10,235 nt of DNA from Bacteroidia bacterium (lineage in GTDB: Bacteria > Bacteroidota > Bacteroidia > Cytophagales > Cyclobacteriaceae): positions 1 through 10,235 of the forward strand of contig JANXRR010000254.1 in assembly GCA_025356795.1 (NCBI GenBank), in the 5' to 3' direction. Shown one piece after another: positions 1 to 7,105 of the stretch (its first letter is position 1; every line of letters begins with the position of its first letter). A model generated the notes under the pieces. It made no database searches, had not been told where the DNA came from, and saw only the letters and a program-made list of their open reading frames with translations. Made by a program: the position numbers and the translations under genes.

Positions 1-198
1 TCCTGTTCCCAAAGAGGATTGCCTTCTTTTGGATAGAAAGACATTGCTAGTGGAGTTTGAGGCAATCAATGTTCGCGATTTTGCTTTCGCCTCTAGCCGT
101 AAGTTTATTTGGGATGCACAGGCCGTGAAAATTGCTAACAAAGCTCCACTAGCAATGTCTTTCTATCCAAAAGAAGGCAATCCTCTTTGGGAACAGGA
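1..198. repeat. Terminal inverted repeat at left contig end (probable fold-back artefact)
   Basis: Bases 1-55 are an exact reverse complement of bases 144-198, with an 88-nt spacer (56-143). The right arm lies inside a well-conserved part of an M1 peptidase gene and matches both downstream paralogues there. The left arm reads the same gene backwards. Where the paralogues read W-E-F before the conserved N-V-R-D-F-A-F block, this copy reads V-E-F, which is the expected result of a template switch near base 53. The likely cause is an inverted chimera from amplification or assembly at a contig end. A real hairpin is unlikely because it would destroy the gene. Sequence left of about base 53 should not be used for annotation. 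Confidence 0.93.
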
Positions 199-1363
199 AT
201 CTACTAAAGCGGTGAAGAACACCATCACCACCTATTCAAAGTATTCCATCGACTATCCTTATCCACAAGCAACCTCTGTTCATACAGCTTCGATAGGTAT
301 GGAGTACCCCATGATTTGCTTCAACTTCGGAAGGCCTAATAAAGACGGCACCTATACTCCAGAAAAAAAATGGGGAATGATAGGGGTAATCGTTCATGAA
401 GTTGGTCATACATTTTTCCCGATGATCATCAACAATGATGAGCGTCAATGGACATGGATGGATGAGGGCGTTAACACTTTTGTACAATACAGAACGCAAG
501 TGGAAAATTATCCCGACATGCCTCAACGCAGAGGCCCTGCCGATAAAATTATTCCCTACATGAAAGGCGATAAAAATTTGATGCGCCCGTTGATGACCAA
601 TTCAGAACAGATCATTCAGTTTGGCCCTGAGCAATATGCCAAATGTGCCACAGGGCTAAACATTCTACGTGAGACCGTTATGGGGCCAGCGTTATTCGAT
701 AAAGCGTTTAAAGAATATTGCAGTCGCTGGGCGTTTAAACATCCAAAGCCCGCAGACTTTTTTAGAACACTGGAAGATGCTTCTGCTGTTGACTTAGATT
801 GGTTTTGGAGAGGTTGGTTTTATTCTACAGATAATAATGATGTGTCTCTTGATAAAGTGAAATGGTTTCAAGTGCGCAAGCAATCTTCTCCTGTTGAGAA
901 CAAAGATAAAACCGTTTCCAAGGGTGATCTTGCTTCCGCCTCAACTGCATCAGACAAGAAATATGAAAACTTTGATAAAGGGCCAGAACTCTTTACTGTA
1001 ATCCCTACAAGCGATCGCTTTTATGGAGAGTTTCAAAACCGTGTTGACGACAAGGCCATCATTACCAAGCTTGAAGACAAAAACATTTATGAGATAACCC
1101 TTACCAACAAGGGCGGCCTTGTCATGCCCATTATCATTGAGTGGACTTATAAAGATGGCAGCAAAGAAATTGAACGCTTGCCTGTAGAAATTTGGAGAAC
1201 GAATGAAGCAACTATCACAAAAATATTCGTGAAGGAAAAAGAAGTGACAAATGTTGTTGTTGATCCTTTGAAAGAAACTTCAGATGTAAACACAGATGAC
1301 AACATGTTCCCGAAAATTGCTCAGCCATCTAAATTTGATGAATTGAAGAAGAAGGGGAATTAA
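53..1363 (+). CDS. M1-family zinc metallopeptidase, paralogue 1 (5'-truncated by contig end)
   Basis: This is the C-terminal part of a gluzincin peptidase of family M1 (aminopeptidase N-like), which would remove N-terminal residues from peptides using a zinc-activated water. HEVGH (bases 395-409) is followed 18 residues later by glutamate, giving HExxH-x18-E, the three zinc ligands and the general base. GMEYP (from base 296) occupies the place of the GAMEN exopeptidase motif. The tyrosine of E-Q-Y-A-K (codon 635-637) is the likely transition-state tyrosine, 80 residues after the first histidine. The C-terminal region carries the E-T-S-D...N-x-FP motif and a K-F-D-E-L-K-K tail. Compared with the third paralogue, about 300 N-terminal residues including the signal peptide are missing, lost at the contig edge and not a biological deletion. 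The frame stays open to base 2 and a TTG at 29 could be called as a start, but those codons come from the inverted arm. The gene ends 28 nt before the second paralogue. Confidence 0.9.
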   Translation, partial: EFEAINVRDFAFASSRKFIWDAQAVKIANKAPLAMSFYPKEGNPLWEQESTKAVKNTITTYSKYSIDYPYPQATSVHTASIGMEYPMICFNFGRPNKDGTYTPEKKWGMIGVIVHEVGHTFFPMIINNDERQWTWMDEGVNTFVQYRTQVENYPDMPQRRGPADKIIPYMKGDKNLMRPLMTNSEQIIQFGPEQYAKCATGLNILRETVMGPALFDKAFKEYCSRWAFKHPKPADFFRTLEDASAVDLDWFWRGWFYSTDNNDVSLDKVKWFQVRKQSSPVENKDKTVSKGDLASASTASDKKYENFDKGPELFTVIPTSDRFYGEFQNRVDDKAIITKLEDKNIYEITLTNKGGLVMPIIIEWTYKDGSKEIERLPVEIWRTNEATITKIFVKEKEVTNVVVDPLKETSDVNTDDNMFPKIAQPSKFDELKKKGN

Positions 1364-1391
1364 TTCAAACGACTAATAACTCAAATTTGAA

Positions 1392-3605
1392 ATGAAAAAA
1401 ACAATCTACTTATTACTCCTACTTACTGGCTCATCCGCAATAGCCCAAGATTGGAAAGGGAAATTTGAACAGCTTGGAGAGACCTTGCCTACACCCAACA
1501 GTTATCGCAATAGTGCAGGCGCACCCGGAGCAGCCTATTGGCAACAACGCGCTGATTACGTAATCAACACAGAAGTTAATGACCTCACACAAGAGTTGAC
1601 TGGCTCTGAAACCATTACTTATTTTAATAATTCGCCAGAAGCCTTAAAATATTTGTGGCTGCAGCTTGATCAAAACTTATATGCCAAAGGCAGCTTGACT
1701 GCCAGAAGTTCTAACAACAGCATTCGCGATTCAGTGGCTGCCAAAATGCTAGCAACTCAAATTGGGGCGGTGGATTATGAGGGTGGTTACAAAATCAAAT
1801 CGGTGAAAGATGCCTTGGGCAAAGACTTATCATACACTATCAACTATACAATGATGCGAATCGATTTGCCACAACCACTTAAAACTGGCGAGAAGGTAAA
1901 CTTTTCTGTAGTGTGGTCTTTTCAAATCAACGACCGTATGTTAGTGGGTGGCCGCGGAGGCATGGAGTTTTTTCCTGAAGATGGCAATTATTCCTACACG
2001 CTAGCTCAATGGTTTCCACGCATGTGCGTGTTTGACGACTATGAAGGCTGGCAGAACAAACAATTTTTAGGGGCTGGTGAATTTGCTCTTGTATTTGGAA
2101 ATTATCGCGTGAGGATAACAGTACCCTCTGACCACGTGATTGGTGCAACTGGCTGGTTACAAAATCCTAAAGAAGTTCTTAGTGCCGAACAAGTTCAGCG
2201 TTTTGAAAAAGCGCGTAAAACATTTGATGCTCCTACATTCATTGTAACGGAAGATGAAGCCAAGGCCAAAGAAAAAGAGAAGTCTGCGAAAAAAAGCACG
2301 TGGGAATTTTATGCTGAAAACGTGCGCGACTTTGCTTTCGCTACTTCACGTAAATTTATCTGGGATGCGATGGCGGTAAAAGTGGGTGACAAGACTCCGC
2401 TAGCTCAATCAATGTATCCTAAAGAAGGCAATCCGTTGTGGTCAAAAGAATCTACCAAAGCAATTAAGAATACACTTGAAGTTTATTCTGCTCGCACCCT
2501 TGACTATCCATACCCAACTGCATTTTCTATTCATAGTGCCAATCAAGGAATGGAATATCCAATGATCTGCTTCAACTATGGTAGACCTAAAAAAGATGGA
2601 ACCTACGATGATCGTGTGCTTGACGGAATGGTTTCTGTGGTAGTGCATGAGGTGGGTCATAATTTCTTCCCAATGATTGTTAACAATGATGAGCGCCAAT
2701 GCACTTGGCTAGATGAAGGATTGAATACTTTTCTTGAAAAAGAAACGAAGCGCGAGCGCTATCCAACTCTTGACTTAGTTCATGGCACGCCTAAGGGAAT
2801 AGTTCCTTTTATGAAAGGTGATAAAAACGTTATGCGCCCTGTTATGGCTTCTTCCGATAACCAAGGTAGGAGCTTTGGTGGCAATGGTTATACAAAACCA
2901 AGTGCCGCCCTTACGCTGCTTCGTGAAACCGTGATGGGTCCTGAATTATTCGATAAGGCATTTAAGGAGTATGCACAGCGTTGGGCATTTAAACATCCTA
3001 AACCAGCAGATTTTTTCCGTACCATGGAAGACGCATCCGCTGTTGATCTTGATTGGTTTTGGAGGGGATGGTTTTATACTACAGATAATGTTGACCTAAC
3101 GTTGGACGAAGTAAAATGGTATAAAGTAAAAACAACGCAGGCCGATCCGGAAAGTAAAAATGTAAAAGTTCAGGCTGGTGATTTAAGCGCAAAGTCAGGA
3201 GGAGATAAAGCTACCGACTTTAGCAAGGGTCCCAAAGAATTCATGCTAATCAACACACCTGATAATTATTACGGAGAATTCAAAAATAAAATTGATGACA
3301 ATGGCGTGCGTAAAAAATTAGAGAACCAAAATCTTTATGAAGTTACATTGAAAAATACAGGTGGTTTGATTTCACCTGTGATTATTGAATGGACTTTCAA
3401 AGATGGCTCAAAAGAATTGGAGCGCATTCCTGCTGAGGTTTGGAGAACAAATGAAGTTGAAGTGAAGAAAATCTTTGTCAAAGAGAAAGAAGTGGTAAAT
3501 ATTGTGATTGATCCCAACTTTGAAACGGCTGATGTTAACACGGCTGATAACGTATTTCCAAAAAAGCCGGTGGAATCAAAATTTGATCAATTGAAAAAGA
3601 ACTAA
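1392..3605 (+). CDS. Secreted M1-family zinc metallopeptidase, paralogue 2 (active-site-divergent copy)
   Basis: A full-length 737-residue protein. It begins with a Sec signal peptide (M-K-K, a leucine-rich core, then A-I-A|Q near residue 18), so it is exported to the periplasm or outer membrane. The M1 N-terminal beta domain follows (about residues 50-270; note the L-T-G-S-E-T-I-T-Y strand). The catalytic domain has GMEYP at 386-390, HEVGH at 419-423 and the third zinc ligand E442. The probable catalytic tyrosine is Y500. The C-terminal domain ends in E-T-A-D...N-V-FP and a K-F-D-Q-L-K-K tail. Zinc ligands are intact, so an active enzyme is expected. Its active-site surroundings differ from its two neighbours: Q-C-T-W replaces Q-W-T-W before the third ligand, and the stretch between E442 and Y500 is strongly diverged, suggesting altered substrate preference. 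The ATG at 1392 is chosen because it leads directly into the signal peptide. There is no Shine-Dalgarno, as is usual in Bacteroidota. It is probably co-transcribed with both neighbours. Confidence 0.93.
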   Translation: MKKTIYLLLLLTGSSAIAQDWKGKFEQLGETLPTPNSYRNSAGAPGAAYWQQRADYVINTEVNDLTQELTGSETITYFNNSPEALKYLWLQLDQNLYAKGSLTARSSNNSIRDSVAAKMLATQIGAVDYEGGYKIKSVKDALGKDLSYTINYTMMRIDLPQPLKTGEKVNFSVVWSFQINDRMLVGGRGGMEFFPEDGNYSYTLAQWFPRMCVFDDYEGWQNKQFLGAGEFALVFGNYRVRITVPSDHVIGATGWLQNPKEVLSAEQVQRFEKARKTFDAPTFIVTEDEAKAKEKEKSAKKSTWEFYAENVRDFAFATSRKFIWDAMAVKVGDKTPLAQSMYPKEGNPLWSKESTKAIKNTLEVYSARTLDYPYPTAFSIHSANQGMEYPMICFNYGRPKKDGTYDDRVLDGMVSVVVHEVGHNFFPMIVNNDERQCTWLDEGLNTFLEKETKRERYPTLDLVHGTPKGIVPFMKGDKNVMRPVMASSDNQGRSFGGNGYTKPSAALTLLRETVMGPELFDKAFKEYAQRWAFKHPKPADFFRTMEDASAVDLDWFWRGWFYTTDNVDLTLDEVKWYKVKTTQADPESKNVKVQAGDLSAKSGGDKATDFSKGPKEFMLINTPDNYYGEFKNKIDDNGVRKKLENQNLYEVTLKNTGGLISPVIIEWTFKDGSKELERIPAEVWRTNEVEVKKIFVKEKEVVNIVIDPNFETADVNTADNVFPKKPVESKFDQLKKN

Positions 3606-3626
3606 GCCCAAATCGAAATACAGCAC

Positions 3627-5846
3627 ATGAAGAACGTATTAATAGCAGCAATTCTATTGTCAGCATTTATCGCAAATGCTCAGACACAGCAGCCATCTGC
3701 CGCTTGGCAGGGTAAGTTTGAACAACTCGATACAAAGCTCCCAACACCAAATGAATATCGATCAGCATCTGGAGCGCCAGGTCCAAAGTATTGGCAACAA
3801 AAAGCTGATTATGTTATCACTGCCGAGTTGAATGATGATAACCAAAGTATCACGGGATCAGAAACCATCACCTATACCAATAACTCACCTGATAATTTGA
3901 AATACGTGTGGTTGCAGTTGGATCAAAATATTCTTGCCAAAGGCAACATGACCAAAAAGACATTGACGAGTTCTATGAGCGACACATTGGCCACTAAGCA
4001 ACTTTCTCAACGCGTGTCTGATTTTGTAGGTGGCGATAATATTAAATCAGTAAAGGATGCAACGGGTAAAGCGTTGTCTTTCACTATCAACTACACTATG
4101 ATGCGTGTTGACCTGCCTCAACCTTTAAAGCCTGGAGGTAAATTTGTATTCTCAATTGATTGGAGTTATAACATTGGTGACCGCATGGTGGATGGAGAAC
4201 GAAGCGGCTATGAATATTTTCCTGAGGATAAGAATTATCTTTACACTATTGCCCAATGGTTTCCTCGCATGTGTGTATATGACGATGTAGTTGGATGGCA
4301 GAACAAGCAATTTCTCGGCCAGGGTGAGTTCGCGTTAGCTTTTGGAGATTATAAAGTGAGGCTTACAGTTCCTGCCGATCACATTGTAGCTGCTACAGGA
4401 TGGTTGCAAAATCCTGCAACTGTTTTAACAAAAGATCAATGGGCGCGCTTTGAGCAAGCAAAAACAAGTTTTGAAAAGCCGATTGTGATTGCAACTCAAT
4501 CAGAAGCTATTGAAAGAGTGAAAGCAAAATCTACAGCAAAGAAAACATGGGAGTTTAACGCAACCAATGTTCGCGATTTTGCTTTCGCGACAAGCTGCAA
4601 GTTTATATGGGATGCGCAAGCGGTGAAGCTTGGTACAAACACACCACTTGCTATGTCGTTCTATCCTAAAGAAGGTAATCCGCAATGGGAACAAGAATCT
4701 ACCAAGGCTGTAAAGAACACATTAGAAACCTATTCAAAATACACAATTGATTTTCCATATCCAGTTGCCATCTCTGTGAATACAGCTTCCATTGGCATGG
4801 AATACCCTATGATTTGTTTTAATGGCGGTCGCCCAAATGCCAAAGGTGAAATGAGTGATCGTAGAAAATCAGGAATGATCAGTGTGATTATTCATGAAGT
4901 AGGCCATAACTTTTTCCCGATGATCATCAACAACGATGAGCGTCAGTGGACATGGATGGATGAAGGGATTAATTCATTTGTTCAGTTTAGAACCGAACAA
5001 GAACGTTACAAAGATTTTCCATCGTGGTATGGTTTCCCAAAGGACATAGCTGGCTTTATGAAAAGTGATAAGAGCATTCAACGGCCTGTAATGACTAACT
5101 CTGAGCAAATCATTGAATTTGGCGCAGAGCAATATGCTAAGGTGGCAACAGCCATGAGCATCTTACGTGAAACTGTAATGGGGCCAGAGCTGTTCGACAA
5201 AGCGTTTAAAGAATATGCGCAACGTTGGGCGTTCAAACACCCGAAGCCTGCAGATTTCTATCGCACCATGGAAGATGCCTCGGCTGTTGATCTTGATTGG
5301 TATTGGAAAGGTTGGTTCTACTCCGTTGATCATGTTGATTTTGAACTTGACCAAGTGAAATGGTTTAAAGTGAAAAGCGAACAAAGCACATTAGAAAACA
5401 AAGGAGTGAAAGTGAAAGCTGGTGACTTAGCTGCAAGTGTTGCCGATAAGCCAACCGACTTCAGCAAAGGGCCACAAGAGATAACTATGATTGATACACC
5501 GGAACGATTCTATGGCGAATTCAAAAATAAAGTTGACGACAAAGGCATACGCGCAAAACTTGAAGGCAAAAATATTTATGAGCTTACTCTGAAAAACAAA
5601 GGAGGCTTAGTGATGCCTGTTGTTATAGAGTGGACCTACAAAGATGGAAGTAAAGAGATAGAACGATTGCCAGCAGAAATTTGGCGCATGAACGAAAGCC
5701 AAATAACAAAGACTTTTGTGAAGGATAAAGAAGTTGCCAGTGTGATAATTGATCCGAATCAAGAAACGGCCGATACCGAACTTAGTGATAACGTCTTCCC
5801 TAAGAAACCAACTGAAAGCAAGTTCGATCAGTTGAAGAAGAATTAA
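3627..5846 (+). CDS. Secreted M1-family zinc metallopeptidase, paralogue 3
   Basis: A full-length 739-residue protein with a Sec signal peptide (hydrophobic residues 4-16, then A-N-A|Q near residue 18). The M1 N-terminal beta domain is followed by the catalytic domain: GMEYP at 390-394, HEVGH at 423-427, E446 as third zinc ligand and Y503 as likely catalytic tyrosine. The C-terminal domain ends in E-T-A-D...N-V-FP and K-F-D-Q-L-K-K. It resembles paralogue 1 more than paralogue 2 in the active-site region, sharing Q-W-T-W-M-D-E and E-Q-Y-A-K. The expected role is nutritional or housekeeping degradation of peptides outside the cytoplasm; the substrate cannot be read from sequence. I see no type IX secretion C-terminal domain, so periplasmic or envelope location is the simplest inference. 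It starts 21 nt after paralogue 2 and ends before a convergent gene, closing the peptidase cluster. Confidence 0.94.
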   Translation: MKNVLIAAILLSAFIANAQTQQPSAAWQGKFEQLDTKLPTPNEYRSASGAPGPKYWQQKADYVITAELNDDNQSITGSETITYTNNSPDNLKYVWLQLDQNILAKGNMTKKTLTSSMSDTLATKQLSQRVSDFVGGDNIKSVKDATGKALSFTINYTMMRVDLPQPLKPGGKFVFSIDWSYNIGDRMVDGERSGYEYFPEDKNYLYTIAQWFPRMCVYDDVVGWQNKQFLGQGEFALAFGDYKVRLTVPADHIVAATGWLQNPATVLTKDQWARFEQAKTSFEKPIVIATQSEAIERVKAKSTAKKTWEFNATNVRDFAFATSCKFIWDAQAVKLGTNTPLAMSFYPKEGNPQWEQESTKAVKNTLETYSKYTIDFPYPVAISVNTASIGMEYPMICFNGGRPNAKGEMSDRRKSGMISVIIHEVGHNFFPMIINNDERQWTWMDEGINSFVQFRTEQERYKDFPSWYGFPKDIAGFMKSDKSIQRPVMTNSEQIIEFGAEQYAKVATAMSILRETVMGPELFDKAFKEYAQRWAFKHPKPADFYRTMEDASAVDLDWYWKGWFYSVDHVDFELDQVKWFKVKSEQSTLENKGVKVKAGDLAASVADKPTDFSKGPQEITMIDTPERFYGEFKNKVDDKGIRAKLEGKNIYELTLKNKGGLVMPVVIEWTYKDGSKEIERLPAEIWRMNESQITKTFVKDKEVASVIIDPNQETADTELSDNVFPKKPTESKFDQLKKN

Positions 5847-5861
5847 TTACTCGTCATCATG

Positions 5862-5918
5862 AGGTACGAAGCGATCCATTAGAAGACTGCTTCGTGCCTT
5901 TAAGTGACAGTGTTTTTT
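5862..5918 (+). terminator. Candidate terminator hairpin between convergent genes
   Basis: Bases 5862-5872 pair with 5889-5899 to give an 11-bp stem with one G-U pair and a 16-nt loop. It lies in the 70-nt gap between the stop of the third peptidase gene and the stop of the convergent PLP-enzyme gene. A run of six T lies at 5913-5918, about 13 nt past the stem, which is farther than in a textbook intrinsic terminator. There is no T-run on the other strand. The position supports a transcript-end function, but the distance to the T-run makes this only moderately likely. Confidence 0.4.
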
Positions 5919-6864
5919 ATTGAAACAGTTTTGCTATCTTATTCAGATCCACATTTCCACCCGTCAAAATTATCCCCACCTTTTTGTTTTGAAATTTTAC
6001 TTTGTCTTTTAGCAGTGCTGCAAAAGGCACCGCACACGATGGTTCTATAATTATTTTCAACCGCTCCCAAATCAACCGCATGGCTGCAACGATTTCCTCA
6101 TCTGTTACTGTGATAACTTCTTTCACGTTATCACGGATGATAGGGAATGTTTTATCACCCAATGAGGTAAGAAGTCCATCTGCAATACTTGTTGGGGATG
6201 AAGCCGGTTGAATAGAGCCACTTTGCAAAGAGCGAAAGGTGTCGTCTGCCAAAGCAGGTTCGCCAGCAATTACCCTTGTTGATGGTGAAAAGTATTTTGC
6301 TGCCAGGGCTGTGCCGCTCAATAAGCCACCACCACCCACGGGAGCAAGAACAAAATCTAAATGACCAACTTCTTCCAACAATTCTTTTGCGGCCGTTGCT
6401 TGGCCTTCCATCACCTTATAATTATTGAATGGATGAATCTCTATAGCTCCTGTTTTTTTTATGACCTCTGCCAATGTGCTTTCGCGAGCGGCTAAAGTTG
6501 GTTCGCATTCAAAAACTTCGCCACCATAACCCAACACGCCTTGCTTTTTTATTGCTGGTGCAGTTCGCGGCATTACAATGTAAGCTTTAATGCCCATGAT
6601 CTTTCCTGCTCTTGCAATTGCTTGCGCGTGATTGCCAGATGAGTGTGTCGCTATTCCGTTAGCACGTTCTCCTTGCGAAAGCGAAAGCACTGCATTCATA
6701 GCACCCCGTGCTTTAAAAGCGCCTACTTTTTGAAAGTTCTCGCACTTGAAATAAACTTCACAGCCCGCTATGTCATTCAAGCTTTGTGAAGTTAACACTG
6801 GCGTGTGATGAATGTATGGCTTGATGCGTTCGTGAGCGACCTCAATGGATTCTTTTGTGATCAT
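5917..6864 (-). CDS. PLP-dependent serine racemase / threonine (hydroxyaspartate) dehydratase family enzyme
   Basis: A 315-residue fold-type II PLP enzyme. K51 in the G-A-F-K-A-R-G-A block is the Schiff-base lysine. T-H-S-S-G-N-H-A (73-80) contacts substrate carboxylate and cofactor, G177-G180 is the phosphate-binding glycine loop, and T301-G-G-N-V-D is the C-terminal motif near the pyridine nitrogen. E202, A206 and D208 have the same +4/+6 spacing as the Mg2+ site of eukaryotic serine racemase (E210, A214, D216 in the human enzyme). This favours the serine racemase / threo-3-hydroxyaspartate dehydratase branch. Such enzymes deaminate serine, threonine or 3-hydroxyaspartate to 2-oxo acids, or racemise serine, in the cytoplasm. 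No C-terminal ACT domain is present, so this is not the long biosynthetic, isoleucine-inhibited IlvA form. I chose ATG at 6864 over an upstream TTG at 6894 because family members begin close to this methionine. The exact substrate is uncertain. Confidence 0.9.
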   Translation of the reverse strand: MITKESIEVAHERIKPYIHHTPVLTSQSLNDIAGCEVYFKCENFQKVGAFKARGAMNAVLSLSQGERANGIATHSSGNHAQAIARAGKIMGIKAYIVMPRTAPAIKKQGVLGYGGEVFECEPTLAARESTLAEVIKKTGAIEIHPFNNYKVMEGQATAAKELLEEVGHLDFVLAPVGGGGLLSGTALAAKYFSPSTRVIAGEPALADDTFRSLQSGSIQPASSPTSIADGLLTSLGDKTFPIIRDNVKEVITVTDEEIVAAMRLIWERLKIIIEPSCAVPFAALLKDKVKFQNKKVGIILTGGNVDLNKIAKLFQ

Positions 6865-6937
6865 ATTAGTTTCTCTGGTAAATTCGTGGAACAAGTGATC
6901 GTATATTTTTATTTTTCAGAAGTTAAATTATTCTCCC

Positions 6938-7105
6938 ATGAAGAAGTTAAATCTTTTCTTCAACCGGCCTTTCAAATATTACCTCGGCATTGATTGGATT
7001 TTGATCTCTCGTTTTGTTTATGATTTAATAAACGGTGCTTGCAGTGTAATTAAGATAGCTCTTCGAAATCCGGAAATAGGTTTCTTACCATTTCAAATTA
7101 ACTAA
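6938..7105 (+). CDS. Small hypothetical ORF, 55 residues
   Basis: An ATG-started reading frame lies in the 237-nt gap between the PLP-enzyme gene and coaX, opposite in strand to both, and overlaps the coaX 3' end by 4 nt. The product starts M-K-K-L-N and has a hydrophobic middle (Y-L-G-I-D-W-I-L-I-S-R-F-V) and a P-E-I-G-F-L-P-F end. The frame is open back to a TGA at 6896-6898 with no other ATG. The C-terminal half faintly resembles the membrane-proximal part of MnhE/MrpE antiporter subunits (hydrophobic helix, V-x-I-A-L-x-x-P, then L-P), but it is far too short for one. It could be a real small protein, a gene remnant or a chance ORF. No ribosome-binding site or promoter stands out. Confidence 0.3.
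   Translation: MKKLNLFFNRPFKYYLGIDWILISRFVYDLINGACSVIKIALRNPEIGFLPFQIN

Noticed and set aside
29..55. TTG at 29 as start of the first peptidase gene
   Set aside because: The codons from 29 to about 53 belong to the inverted arm and do not match the paralogues; the gene clearly continues upstream of the contig.
236..526. 96-residue minus-strand ORF and similar minus-strand frames at 1927-2148, 2442-2699, 3335-3541, 4500-4694 and 5163-5384
   Set aside because: All are antisense to the three M1 peptidase genes, and some recur at equivalent places only because the sense genes are paralogues.
3560..3605. Type IX secretion sorting domain at the C-terminus of the M1 peptidases
   Set aside because: The proteins end in the family's own K-F-D-x-L-K-K tail directly after the E-T-x-D...N-x-FP motif; no separate sorting domain is visible.
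6805..6993. 62-residue plus-strand ORF
   Set aside because: It runs antisense over the 5' end of the PLP-enzyme gene, and its sequence shows no domain or signal features.
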